Below, piece after piece: positions 35,540 to 43,340 of a stretch of DNA of 64,000 bases (positions are counted from its first letter, which is position 1; every line of letters begins with the position of its first letter). This DNA is from Streptomyces durmitorensis. Its GTDB lineage: Bacteria; Actinomycetota; Actinomycetes; Streptomycetales; Streptomycetaceae. Both the position numbers and the translations under genes were made by a program. The notes beneath the pieces were generated by a model, which had not been told where the DNA came from, did no database searches, and saw only the letters and a list, made by a program, of their open reading frames with translations. The stretch covers positions 4,836,001-4,900,000 of the forward strand of contig NZ_CP097289.1 in the NCBI RefSeq assembly GCF_023498005.1, read 5' to 3'.

Positions 35540-37138
35540 ATGGACGCTCCGACCACCACGTCGGCGGGCAACGGCACTTCCGGCGACAGCGGCGGTGGAG
35601 GCGGCTGGTTCACCCCACGCAAGGCGCCGAAGCCGTCGGAGGGCGGCGAGCCGACACAGCCCGAGGGCAGTGAGCCCGAGGCGGCCGAGAGCCGCCGTGT
35701 GTCCGCCATACGACCGCTGGGCAGGTCCGGCGCCGCGTCCACATCCGCTCCGGAGGCCCGGCCCGCGCCTGAGGCCGAGCGCGAGCGCGCTGCCGACGAG
35801 CGAATACCGGCCGCCCGGGACGCGGCGGAACCGGCGTCCGCTCCGGCCGCGGCGCAGAGCGCTCCCCACGCCCCGGCATCACATCCCGAGCCGCGCCCCG
35901 AGCGTGTACCGGAACCACGGCAGCAGCCTCCTCAGGGACAGCCCGGCAGCCCGCAGCCGCAGGCCGCCCCCCAGGCGCAGGCACAGGCCCAGGCGCAGCC
36001 GCGGCCCGAACCGAGGCCCGTCCCCCAGGGCTCCCCCGACGCGATCCGCGTCCAGCGCACGATGGCCGAAATAGGCCCCGTCGCCGACAAGGTGACCTCG
36101 TACTTCTACGCGCTGCTCTTCACCCGCCACCCCGACCTGCGCCCCCTGTTCCCCGCCGCGATGGACACCCAGCGCGACCGGCTGCTCAAGGCGCTGCTGA
36201 CCGCGGCGGAGCACATCGACAACACCGAGGTACTCACCGCGTACCTGAAGAACCTGGGCCGCGGACACCGCAAGTACGGCACCCGGCCCGAGCACTACCC
36301 GGCCGTCGGCGAGTGTCTGATCGGCTCGCTCAGCCGGTACGGGAGCGCGGTCTGGGACGAGGAGACCGAGGCCGCGTGGGTCCGGACGTACACGACGATC
36401 TCCCAGATCATGATCGACGCGGCCGCCGCGGATGAACTGCGTGCCCCCGCCTGGTGGTTCGCCGAGGTCGTCTCGCACGACCTCAGGACGCCTGACATCG
36501 CTGTCGTCACCGTCCGGCCCGACCAGCCCTATCCCTTCCTCGCAGGCCAGTACACGAGCCTGGAGACGCCCTGGTGGCCGCGGATCTGGCGGCACTACTC
36601 GTTCGCTTCGGCACCGCGCTCCGACGGGCTGCTCTCGTTCCATGTGAAGGCCGTCCCCGCGGGCTGGGTCTCCAACGCCCTGGTGCACCACGCACGGCCG
36701 GGTGACGTCCTGCGTCTTGGCGCGCCCGCAGGCTCGATGACCGTCGACCACACGACCGACAGCGGCTTGCTCTGTCTGGGCGGCGGCACCGGTATCGCCC
36801 CCATCAAGGCGCTCGTCGAGGACGTCGCCGAGCATGGCGAACGGCGCCCGGTCGAGGTCTTCTACGGCGCCCGTACCGACCACGACCTGTACGACATCGA
36901 CACGATGCTGCGCCTCCAGCAGACCCACCCGTGGCTCTCGGTCCGCCCGGTCGTCGATGACCACGCCCAGTTCCCGGACGCCGTGCGCGAGTACGGCCCC
37001 TGGAACGAGTACGACGCCTACCTCTCGGGCCCGCCCGGCATGATCCGCAGCGGCGTGGACGCGCTGCGGGACATCGGCATCCCGGCCGGCCGGATCCGCC
37101 ACGACTCCGTGGAAGAACTGGTGGCCGCGGCCGACTGA
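35540..37138 (+). CDS. Flavohaemoglobin-like globin-reductase with long disordered N-terminus
   Basis: 532 residues from ATG 35540 (GAGGCGAGG upstream). Residues 1-165 are Pro/Glu/Gln/Ala-rich and disordered. The globin domain (~168-300) has B10 Tyr in VTSYFYALLFTRHPDLRPLF, E7 Gln in DTQRDRLL and proximal His in LGRGHRKYG. The reductase follows: FAD motif RHYSFASAP, GAPAGSM, NAD motif CLGGGTGIAPIKALVED and SGPPGMIRSG. Expected activity is NO dioxygenation or electron transfer to bound O2; the normal family length is ~400. The N-terminal extension and the upstream palindrome set it apart. Confidence 0.88.
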   Translation: MDAPTTTSAGNGTSGDSGGGGGWFTPRKAPKPSEGGEPTQPEGSEPEAAESRRVSAIRPLGRSGAASTSAPEARPAPEAERERAADERIPAARDAAEPASAPAAAQSAPHAPASHPEPRPERVPEPRQQPPQGQPGSPQPQAAPQAQAQAQAQPRPEPRPVPQGSPDAIRVQRTMAEIGPVADKVTSYFYALLFTRHPDLRPLFPAAMDTQRDRLLKALLTAAEHIDNTEVLTAYLKNLGRGHRKYGTRPEHYPAVGECLIGSLSRYGSAVWDEETEAAWVRTYTTISQIMIDAAAADELRAPAWWFAEVVSHDLRTPDIAVVTVRPDQPYPFLAGQYTSLETPWWPRIWRHYSFASAPRSDGLLSFHVKAVPAGWVSNALVHHARPGDVLRLGAPAGSMTVDHTTDSGLLCLGGGTGIAPIKALVEDVAEHGERRPVEVFYGARTDHDLYDIDTMLRLQQTHPWLSVRPVVDDHAQFPDAVREYGPWNEYDAYLSGPPGMIRSGVDALRDIGIPAGRIRHDSVEELVAAAD

Positions 37139-37141
37139 GGA

Positions 37142-37624
37142 TCAGCCCAGATCAGGGGCGTGCATCGCGCGTACGCCCTCGATGTTGCCGTCCAGATAGT
37201 GCCGCAGCGACAGCGGAACTAGATGGACCGAGGCGATCCCGACCCGGGTGAAGGGCACGTGGACGATCTCGTACTCGCCGCACGGCTCCTCCATCTCCGG
37301 GCCGTGCCGCAGCGAGATGTCCATGGACTCAAGGCGGCAGACGAAGAAGTGCTGGACTTTGACGCCGGTCGCGCCACCGTCCTCGCCGATGTGCTCGACG
37401 GTGTCCACGAAGCAGGGCACGACGTCGGAGATCTTGGCGCCGAGCTCCTCGTGCACCTCACGATGGAGCGCGTCGACGACGGTCGCGTCCTCCGGCTCCA
37501 CGCCGCCACCGGGGGTGAGCCAGTAGGGATCGACGCCGGGCTTAGTCCGCTTGATCAGGATCAGGTCGTCGCCATCGAGCAGGATGGCGCGTGCGGTGCG
37601 CTTGACCACGGGTCGGACGGTCAT
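37142..37624 (-). CDS. NUDIX hydrolase with a one-residue insertion in the Nudix box
   Basis: 160 residues from ATG 37624. The Nudix fold is clear (TARAILLDGDDLILIKRTKPG, YWLTPGGGVEP, REVHEELGA). Between GGGVEP and REVHEELG there is one extra residue compared with the G-x5-E-x7-RE pattern (EDATVVDALH), and the first acidic residue is shifted. Likely a diphosphohydrolase; substrate unknown. Convergent with the globin gene (3-bp gap between stops). A parS-like site lies 22 bp upstream of its start. Confidence 0.83.
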   Translation of the reverse strand: MTVRPVVKRTARAILLDGDDLILIKRTKPGVDPYWLTPGGGVEPEDATVVDALHREVHEELGAKISDVVPCFVDTVEHIGEDGGATGVKVQHFFVCRLESMDISLRHGPEMEEPCGEYEIVHVPFTRVGIASVHLVPLSLRHYLDGNIEGVRAMHAPDLG

Positions 37625-37645
37625 GGGAGAAATGTGGCCCGGACT

Positions 37646-37659
37646 GTTCCACGTGAAAC
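37646..37659. other. parS-like site with one mismatch
   Basis: GTTCCACGTGAAAC differs from parS by one base (T to C at position 4). It lies between the LysR and NUDIX genes, over the likely NUDIX promoter region. Confidence 0.75.
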
Positions 37660-37683
37660 ATCGTGAACCAGTCGGAGTCCCGC

Positions 37684-38589
37684 TCAAGCCCAGTCGACGG
37701 CAGCACGCAGCAGCCACTCGTGCGCCCGCGCGATGTGCGGCATCGCGAGCGTGCCGGTGCGTACGGCGAGGAAATACGTGCGCAGCGGGGGCACCGCGGG
37801 GTCCAGCAGGGCCACGACCTCGCCACTCTTCAGAGCGGGCGCACAGAGATAGCGCGGCAGCACGGCGAGCCCGGCCCCGTTGGCGACGCAGGCGAGCACC
37901 GCCCGAAGGTCCGGCACAATGACGGCGCCCGATGCGGCCGGACGGGTGTCGAAGACGGCGGCCCAGTAGCGGGCGACCAGCGGCAGCGACTCGTGCACCT
38001 CCACCACCGGCAGGTTCTCGAGCACGGAGGCGCCCTTGCGGCGCAGCTTGCCGGGGCCGATGCGGGCGGCCAAGGGCGGGCCCGCGACCAGGACGTGCTC
38101 CTCGTCGCAGAGAGGCGTCGCGGTGACCAGCGGGCCGCGTGGCCGGGCCGTGGTGATGGCCAGGTCGTGGTGCCCGGCGGAGAGCCCTTCGAGGACCTCT
38201 TCCGCGTTGCCGAACGAGGCACGCAGCGCGAAGCCCTGTCCGTCCTGCCCGGTCAGCGTGGTGAGAGCGGGTAAGGCGCGGGCCGCGGTGAACTCCAAAG
38301 GCCCCGCGAGGTGAAGGGTGCGTACCGAGGAGTCCTCTTCGAGCCCCGTCTCGGCGATCTCCACCAGGGCGTCGAGGTGCGGCGCGGCCTTGTGGGCGAG
38401 CTCGTCCCCGATGGTCGTGGGGGTCACGCCGCGCGCCTGGCGCAGGAACAGGGGGCGTCCCAGCTGCCGCTCAAGGGTGCGTATCTGCGACGTCACGGCG
38501 GGCTGCGAGAGGCCGAGCAGGGCGGCCGCGCGCGTGAAGGAGCCGGCCCGGTGCACGGTCACAAACGTGCGCAGCAGGGCCAGATCCAC
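37684..38589 (-). CDS. LysR-family regulator containing a TTA codon
   Basis: 301 residues from GTG 38589 behind GGGAGG. N-terminal LysR HTH (DLALLRTFVTVHRAGSFTRAAALLGLSQPAVTSQIRTL is the classical pattern; residues 1-60), then a periplasmic-binding-like effector domain. Codon 106 (38274-38272) is TTA, the rare Leu codon read only by the developmentally controlled bldA tRNA in Streptomyces. It is the only in-frame TTA I found in the window's genes. Translation should therefore be growth-phase dependent. A palindromic T-N11-A site lies 40 bp upstream, as expected for autoregulation. Confidence 0.9.
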   Translation of the reverse strand: MDLALLRTFVTVHRAGSFTRAAALLGLSQPAVTSQIRTLERQLGRPLFLRQARGVTPTTIGDELAHKAAPHLDALVEIAETGLEEDSSVRTLHLAGPLEFTAARALPALTTLTGQDGQGFALRASFGNAEEVLEGLSAGHHDLAITTARPRGPLVTATPLCDEEHVLVAGPPLAARIGPGKLRRKGASVLENLPVVEVHESLPLVARYWAAVFDTRPAASGAVIVPDLRAVLACVANGAGLAVLPRYLCAPALKSGEVVALLDPAVPPLRTYFLAVRTGTLAMPHIARAHEWLLRAAVDWA

Positions 38590-38628
38590 GGCGGCGCCCT
38601 CCCCTCCCGGCCCTCGGGCCGCGCCCAA

Positions 38629-38646
38629 CTATAAATATGTCGATAG
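38629..38646. promoter_or_regulatory. Probable LysR operator
   Basis: CTATAAATATGTCGATAG has inverted CTAT/ATAG ends and the T-N11-A form of LysR-type sites in an AT-rich patch. It is 40 bp upstream of the lysR start. Confidence 0.5.
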
Positions 38647-38724
38647 GTCTCTGTCGCTACTGTGATTGGACACTGACACAGAGTCAACTAGCCTTGTGCG
38701 CGCGGTTCTTCGCGCGCAGAACCG

Positions 38725-38763
38725 GAACGGTCCGAGCCACGAGGGGGGAGGCTCGGACCGTTC
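38725..38763 (+). terminator. Strong hairpin, terminator of a small rightward transcript or of the gamma-lyase gene
   Basis: GAACGGTCCGAGCC and its exact complement flank an ~11-base loop. It could end the leftward gamma-lyase operon (stop at 38817). On the other strand it could end a short RNA starting near a TACTGT -10 at 38655. Confidence 0.6.
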
Positions 38764-38816
38764 GTTGTGCGTAGCCCGGTACTAGCCGGGAGCGGCCCGC
38801 GCGCACTCGTGGGCCG

Positions 38817-40070
38817 TCAGCCCGCGGACTCGTCCAGCGCGCGCAGCACGTCCGCGACCAGGTCGTCGGGGTCCTCGGACCCGGCGGAGAGGCGGATGAA
38901 GCCCTCCGCGACGGCGTCCCCGCCCCAGCGCCCACGCCGCTCCGCGGTGGAACGCACGCCGCCGAAGCTCGTCGCGTCGTCCACGAGACGCAGTGCGTCG
39001 AGGAACCGGTCGGCATGCTCGCGTGAGGGCAGCGTGAAGGAGACCACGCACCCGAAGCGTCGCATCTGCTGCGAGGCGATCTTGTGCGAGGGGTCGTCCG
39101 GCAGCCCCGGGTAGCGAAGCCCGGTCACTTCGTCGCGGCCCCGCAGGGCCTCGGCCAGGGCCAGGGCATTGGCGTTCTGGCGGTCGGCGCGCAGCTGGAG
39201 CGTGGCGAGCGAGCGATGCGCCAGCCAGGCCTCCATCGGCCCCGGGATGGCCCCGACGATCTTGCGCCAGCGCCGCACGGCAGCGGTCAACTCGGCATCG
39301 CGGCAGGCGACGTACCCGAGGAGGATGTCGCCGTGGCCGGTGAGCATCTTGGTGCCGCTGGCCACGGAGAAGTCCGCGCCGAGTTCGAGGGGGCGCTGGC
39401 CGAGCGGCGTGGCCAGGGTGTTGTCGACCGCCACCAGGGCCCCACGCGCGTGTGCCGCGTCGGCGAGGCGCCGCACGTCGCACACGTCGAGGCCCGGGTT
39501 CGACGGGGTCTCGATCCACAGCAGCTTGGCGCCGTCCAGGACGTCGAGCTGGGCGTCGCCGCCGGTCGGGGCGGTGCGCACCTCGATGCCGTACGCGGTG
39601 AGCTGCTCCCTGACCAGGGGCAGCGCCTGATAGCCGTCGTCCGGCAGGACCACCGCGTCACCGGCGCGCAGCTGGGAGAAGAGCACCGCGGAGATGGCGG
39701 CCATCCCGGAGGCGAAGACCAGGGTCTCGACGTCGGTGCCGGCGGCCCCGTCACTGCCCTCGCCCGGGGCCTCGCCCGGGGCCTCGCCCGGAGCCTCACC
39801 CGGGGCCTTACCCGGCGCCTCGAGCTCGCCGATGGCCTGCTCGAGAAGGGTCCAGGTCGGGTTGTCGTCGCGTCCGTAGGTGTACGGCCCGGTCGGATCG
39901 CCCGGCAGGTGGAAGTGGGCGGCGAACACCGGGCCCGGGAGGGTCGGTTCGTGCTTCACGGGCTCGGGGAGGCCGGCCCGCACCGCTCTCGTGCCGTCGC
40001 CCATCCCGGTGCCCGCTGCCGCGCCGGTGCCTGCGCCGTTGCCCGCGGATATCGCTGCGGAGTCCGTCAT
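38817..40070 (-). CDS. Cys/Met-metabolism PLP enzyme (cystathionine gamma-lyase/synthase family)
   Basis: 417 residues from ATG 40070. Fold-type I PLP enzyme: GMAAISAVLFSQLRAGDAVV, WIETPSNPGLDVCDV, VDNTLATPLGQRPLELGADF and the PLP lysine in SGTKMLTGHGD. It would act on cystathionine, O-acyl-homoserine or a related thioether; which one cannot be told. An insert near residues 85-110 is a (GEAP)n repeat coded by 12-bp units, not found in typical family members. Its start overlaps the ptpA stop (ATGA), so the two genes are translationally coupled. Confidence 0.87.
   Translation of the reverse strand: MTDSAAISAGNGAGTGAAAGTGMGDGTRAVRAGLPEPVKHEPTLPGPVFAAHFHLPGDPTGPYTYGRDDNPTWTLLEQAIGELEAPGKAPGEAPGEAPGEAPGEGSDGAAGTDVETLVFASGMAAISAVLFSQLRAGDAVVLPDDGYQALPLVREQLTAYGIEVRTAPTGGDAQLDVLDGAKLLWIETPSNPGLDVCDVRRLADAAHARGALVAVDNTLATPLGQRPLELGADFSVASGTKMLTGHGDILLGYVACRDAELTAAVRRWRKIVGAIPGPMEAWLAHRSLATLQLRADRQNANALALAEALRGRDEVTGLRYPGLPDDPSHKIASQQMRRFGCVVSFTLPSREHADRFLDALRLVDDATSFGGVRSTAERRGRWGGDAVAEGFIRLSAGSEDPDDLVADVLRALDESAG
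39759..39818. repeat. Five tandem 12-bp units inside the gamma-lyase gene
   Basis: CTCGCCCGGGGC-type units (two exact, three with one to three changes) encode (GEAP/GKAP)n on the minus strand. Confidence 0.9.
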
Positions 40071-40564
40071 GCCGCCCGCCCTTCCCTTGCTTCGCGTACG
40101 GCGTCGAGCAAGCCGTCGCTCGCCGCCTCCACCATTCTCAGGCACTCCTCGAACCCGTCGTCGTCCCCGTAGTACGGATCGGGGACGTCCAGGTCGCCCA
40201 GGTCGGCGGCCACGGGGTCGTACGAGCGCAGCAGCCGCACCTTGTCCGCGTCGGCCGGTGTGGGCGCGAGGCGGCGCAGGGCCCGGTGGTGGCCGGAGTC
40301 CAGGGCGATCACCAGGTCGAGCCGGGAGAACCAGGAGGCCCGGAAGCGGCGCGCCACGTGGTCGCTCTCATAGCCGGCCGCCGCCAGGACGGTGACGGTG
40401 CGCGGATCGGCGCCGTCCCCCTCGTGCCAGCCGTCGGTGCCCGCACTGTCCACCACGACCAGGCCACCGAGTCCGGCCTCGTCGACCCGCGCGCGGAAGA
40501 CGGACTCGGCCATGGGGGACCGGCAGATGTTGCCGATGCAGACGAAGCACACGGAGAAGGCCAT
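40067..40564 (-). CDS. ptpA: Low-molecular-weight protein-tyrosine phosphatase PtpA
   Basis: 165 residues. The P-loop CIGNICRS near residues 9-16 (C-x5-R-S) carries the nucleophilic Cys, and DVPDPYYGD supplies the general acid Asp. Removes phosphate from phosphotyrosine proteins in the cytoplasm. S. coelicolor has ptpA at the corresponding place (SCO3921, from memory), where extra copies raise antibiotic production. Stop overlaps the next gene by four bases. Confidence 0.93.
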   Translation of the reverse strand: MAFSVCFVCIGNICRSPMAESVFRARVDEAGLGGLVVVDSAGTDGWHEGDGADPRTVTVLAAAGYESDHVARRFRASWFSRLDLVIALDSGHHRALRRLAPTPADADKVRLLRSYDPVAADLGDLDVPDPYYGDDDGFEECLRMVEAASDGLLDAVREAREGRAA

Positions 40565-40573
40565 GGAGCGGGC

Positions 40574-40954
40574 TCAGTCCTTGTCGTCGGGCAGGACGAC
40601 GTTCATCGCCCAGGACACGATCGAGATGATCAGGCCGCCCAGGACGGCGGTCCAGAACCCGTCGACGTGGAAACTCAGGTCGAACTTGTCGGCCAGCCAC
40701 GAGGTCAGCAGCAGCATCAGGGCGTTGACCACGAGCGTGATCAGGCCGAGCGTCAGGATGAACAGCGGGAAGGTGAGCACCTTCACGATCGGCTTGACCA
40801 GGAAGTTCACCAGGCCGAAGAGCAGCGCGACGACGATCAGCGTGAGCGTCTTCTTGCCCGTGCTGTCGCCGGTCAGGGTGATCTTGTCGAGGAGCCACAC
40901 GGCGACGGCCAGGGCCGCCGCGTTGGCGATCGTCTTGACTACGAAATTCTTCAT
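40574..40954 (-). CDS. Phage-holin-family-4 / YvlD-like membrane protein
   Basis: 126 residues from ATG 40954 (MKNFVVKTIANAAALAVAVWLLD). Four hydrophobic helices (LTLIVVALLFGLVNFLV, TFPLFILTLGLITLVVNALMLLL, TAVLGGLIISIVSWAMNVVL) match PF04020. These are host membrane proteins, not prophage holins. Nine bases upstream of ptpA, hence one operon with ptpA and the gamma-lyase. Confidence 0.85.
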   Translation of the reverse strand: MKNFVVKTIANAAALAVAVWLLDKITLTGDSTGKKTLTLIVVALLFGLVNFLVKPIVKVLTFPLFILTLGLITLVVNALMLLLTSWLADKFDLSFHVDGFWTAVLGGLIISIVSWAMNVVLPDDKD

Positions 40955-41025
40955 GTGTCTGATCGTTGCAGACGGACGGCCAGAGCGGTCGGCTCGCGAC
41001 CTGGGGCAAGGGGCGTACGAGGACG

Positions 41026-41343
41026 ATGAAGGCATTCCGGCTGGATGAACTGGAGACGGAGCGCGCCGCGAACGACGGCGCGTATCTGCAGTTTCTGCGT
41101 GAGCGGAACATGTCGGTCGGGCTGTACGCGCTCGACGCCGGGGAGTCGGATCCGCAGCAGCCGCATCAGCAGGACGAGGTGTACATGATCGTCAGCGGCC
41201 GGGCGTCGATCACGGTCGGCATGGAGACCACCCAAGTCGCGCGCGGCAGTGTCGTGTACGTGCCGGCCGGGGTCGCGCACAAGTTCCACCACATCAGCGA
41301 GGACCTGCGTGTGCTCGTCGTCTTCTCACCGCCCGAAGGCTGA
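41026..41343 (+). CDS. Cupin-domain protein
   Basis: 105 residues from ATG 41026 behind GAGG. A single conserved beta-barrel with metal ligands HQQDEVYMIVSG (motif 1) and VPAGVAHKFHHISEDL (motif 2). Enzyme or small-molecule sensor; substrate unknown. Divergent from the YvlD-like gene by 71 bp. Confidence 0.83.
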   Translation: MKAFRLDELETERAANDGAYLQFLRERNMSVGLYALDAGESDPQQPHQQDEVYMIVSGRASITVGMETTQVARGSVVYVPAGVAHKFHHISEDLRVLVVFSPPEG

Positions 41344-41502
41344 GTCCTCTACGCCGGAGGGGTGACTTCTCAGGGCTCCGACCTCGGGGTTCCCTAGGGG
41401 GCGGATCAGGGGAGGACAAGGGATGCGAGGCCCCCGTCGGGCCCTCCGCCGCCCTAGCATCGAATGCAAGAAGTAGGACAGATGCGGAGAGAGGTAAGGA
41501 CG

Positions 41503-41724
41503 ATGGCAGCGCAGGAGATCTTCTCGGGATTGCCGTGGTGGGTGAAGTGGATCGCGGTGCCGGTCATCGCCCTGGTCGTGTTCGGCGGTTTGATAGCGAG
41601 CGTCGTGGGATTCGTGGTCGGCCTGTTGTTCAAGGCACTGATTTTCGTCGCGCTGGTGGGTGGACTCATCTACGTCGTACGGAAGTTCATATCCGGCTCC
41701 ACCTCTTCGCGCAGCGATTGGTGA
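41503..41724 (+). CDS. DUF5326-like small membrane protein
   Basis: 73 residues from ATG 41503 with GAGAGAGG upstream. Two adjoining hydrophobic helices (VKWIAVPVIALVVFGGLI, VGLLFKALIFVALVGGLIYVV) with a short basic tail. A Streptomyces-conserved protein of unknown role. Confidence 0.75.
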   Translation: MAAQEIFSGLPWWVKWIAVPVIALVVFGGLIASVVGFVVGLLFKALIFVALVGGLIYVVRKFISGSTSSRSDW

Positions 41725-41900
41725 CTTCCCGCAACAGTTCGCTCGGGTGGGGGAAGTTTCCTGGTGCGGCGCCTTAGCCCGTCGGCCAACGGTTAGAGTC
41801 CGAAAACCGACGCGGGGCGAGCCCCGCGCGCGGGCGCACCGCGCTCCCACCCGTGTATCCCGGGCACGGGCGGAACCCCCACGCGTTTCGGGAGTGAACC

Positions 41901-42737
41901 TTGGCCACGGTTGACGCCACACCCGCCGACCTCTCGTCCAACGCCCCCCCGTTCGGGGCATCGCCGACCGTCACGGCGTCAACTGCCGCCGCGCCGACTC
42001 TCATTGGTTCGGTGCAGCGGGCGATGCGGTTGCTGGAAGCCGCCTCCGCGCATCAGGAGGGCGCGCCTGCCAAGCAGTTGGCCCGGGAGGCCGGGCTGGC
42101 GCTGCCCACGGCGTACCACCTGCTGCGCACGCTGACCCACGAGGGCTACCTCCGCCGGGAGAAGGGCGTGTTCGTGCTCGGCGAGGCGGCTGAGCGGCTG
42201 AGCGCCAGTGGGGCGGAGCAGAATCGTCGCGGCATGATCGGCGAGGCCCTGGAGCACTGGCGCGATTCCATCGGGGTGCCGGTGTATTTCGCCGTCTACC
42301 GCGAGGGCGAGATCGAGGTCGTGGCCGTCGCGGACACGCCGGGGAATCCGGCGGTCGAGGAGTGGGCCGACTTCCGCGAGACGGGACACGCCCATGCGAT
42401 CGGGCAGTGTCTGCTCGCCCAACTCGACGACGAGCAGCGCCAGGATCATCTCTCCCGCTATCCGGTGCAGTCGATCACTCCGTACTCGGTCCGTGACGAC
42501 CGGAGTTTCATGCGCCGTCTGGACGGGATGGGCCGGATGAAGCCCGTGGTGGAGCGGCAGGAGTACGCGCTGGGAACGGTCTGCGCCGCGATTCCGGTCA
42601 CCGCGGGCAACACGGCGGCCACGATGGCGATTTCCGTACCCGCCTATCAAGCAGATCGGCTACTTCCTGCAGCTGAACGGTTGCAGAATGAACTCGGAAG
42701 GCTACTAGGGACACTTGCCTTCTCTATCAGCATCTGA
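41901..42737 (+). CDS. ssgR: SsgR, IclR-family activator of ssgA
   Basis: 278 residues. Start appears to be TTG 41901, which has GGGAGTGA four bases upstream; no ATG/GTG in the right place competes. N-terminal HTH (~35-95; VQRAMRLLEAASAHQEGAPAKQLAREAGLALPTAYHLLRTL pattern) and C-terminal IclR effector domain. In S. coelicolor SsgR sits directly upstream of ssgA and activates it during development. The gene pair here matches exactly. Confidence 0.92.
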   Translation: MATVDATPADLSSNAPPFGASPTVTASTAAAPTLIGSVQRAMRLLEAASAHQEGAPAKQLAREAGLALPTAYHLLRTLTHEGYLRREKGVFVLGEAAERLSASGAEQNRRGMIGEALEHWRDSIGVPVYFAVYREGEIEVVAVADTPGNPAVEEWADFRETGHAHAIGQCLLAQLDDEQRQDHLSRYPVQSITPYSVRDDRSFMRRLDGMGRMKPVVERQEYALGTVCAAIPVTAGNTAATMAISVPAYQADRLLPAAERLQNELGRLLGTLAFSISI

Positions 42738-42840
42738 AAACTCACTCCTTGTGATCTGATGTGTACGTTAAGCAAGATGCCATGAGTGTCAGGGAGTTGG
42801 TTCCTGGCCAGTCGAGCTTTAGCGACGGGGTAGGCGGGCG

Positions 42841-43278
42841 ATGCGCGAGTCGGTCCAGGCAGAGGTCATGATGAGCTTCCTCGTTTCCGAGGAGCTGTCG
42901 TTTCGCATCCCGGTGGAGCTGCGTTATGAGAGCGGCGATCCCTACGCCGTCCGGCTGACCTTCCACCTCCCCGGGGACGCCCCTGTGACCTGGGCCTTCG
43001 GCCGTGAGTTGCTGGTCGACGGGGTGGGCGGCGCGTGCGGCGACGGCGACGTGCACATCGCGCCCACCGATCCCGAACTGCTCGACGAGGCGCTCATCAG
43101 GCTCCAGGTCGGTGGGGACCAGGCGCTGTTCCGGGTGGGGATCCCGCCGCTGCTCGCCTTCCTGGACCGTACGGACAAGCTGGTTCCGCTGGGGCAGGAG
43201 CGGGCGCTCGCCGACCTCGAGACGCACCTGGACGAAGCGCTCGACCGGATCCTCGCCGAGGAGCAGAGCGCGGGTTGA
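42841..43278 (+). CDS. ssgA: Sporulation-specific cell division activator SsgA
   Basis: 145 residues. MRESVQAEVMMSFLVSEEL and FHLPGDAPVTWAFGRELL are near-identical to S. coelicolor SsgA as I remember it. SALPs are actinomycete-only proteins; SsgA localises SsgB and hence FtsZ and triggers sporulation septation and branching. Starts ATG 42841, 103 bp after ssgR, with its own promoter presumably in that gap. No TTA codon. Confidence 0.97.
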   Translation: MRESVQAEVMMSFLVSEELSFRIPVELRYESGDPYAVRLTFHLPGDAPVTWAFGRELLVDGVGGACGDGDVHIAPTDPELLDEALIRLQVGGDQALFRVGIPPLLAFLDRTDKLVPLGQERALADLETHLDEALDRILAEEQSAG

Positions 43279-43340
43279 CCGCTCGCGAGCCGTAGGGCGA
43301 GGCCGTACGGCAGATTGGTGCATTTCGTGGCATCGGCGGC

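Noticed and set aside
40574..40954. Prophage remnant suggested by the phage-holin family name
   Set aside because: PF04020/YvlD proteins are ordinary membrane proteins; no other phage gene or att site nearby and it is in an operon with ptpA.
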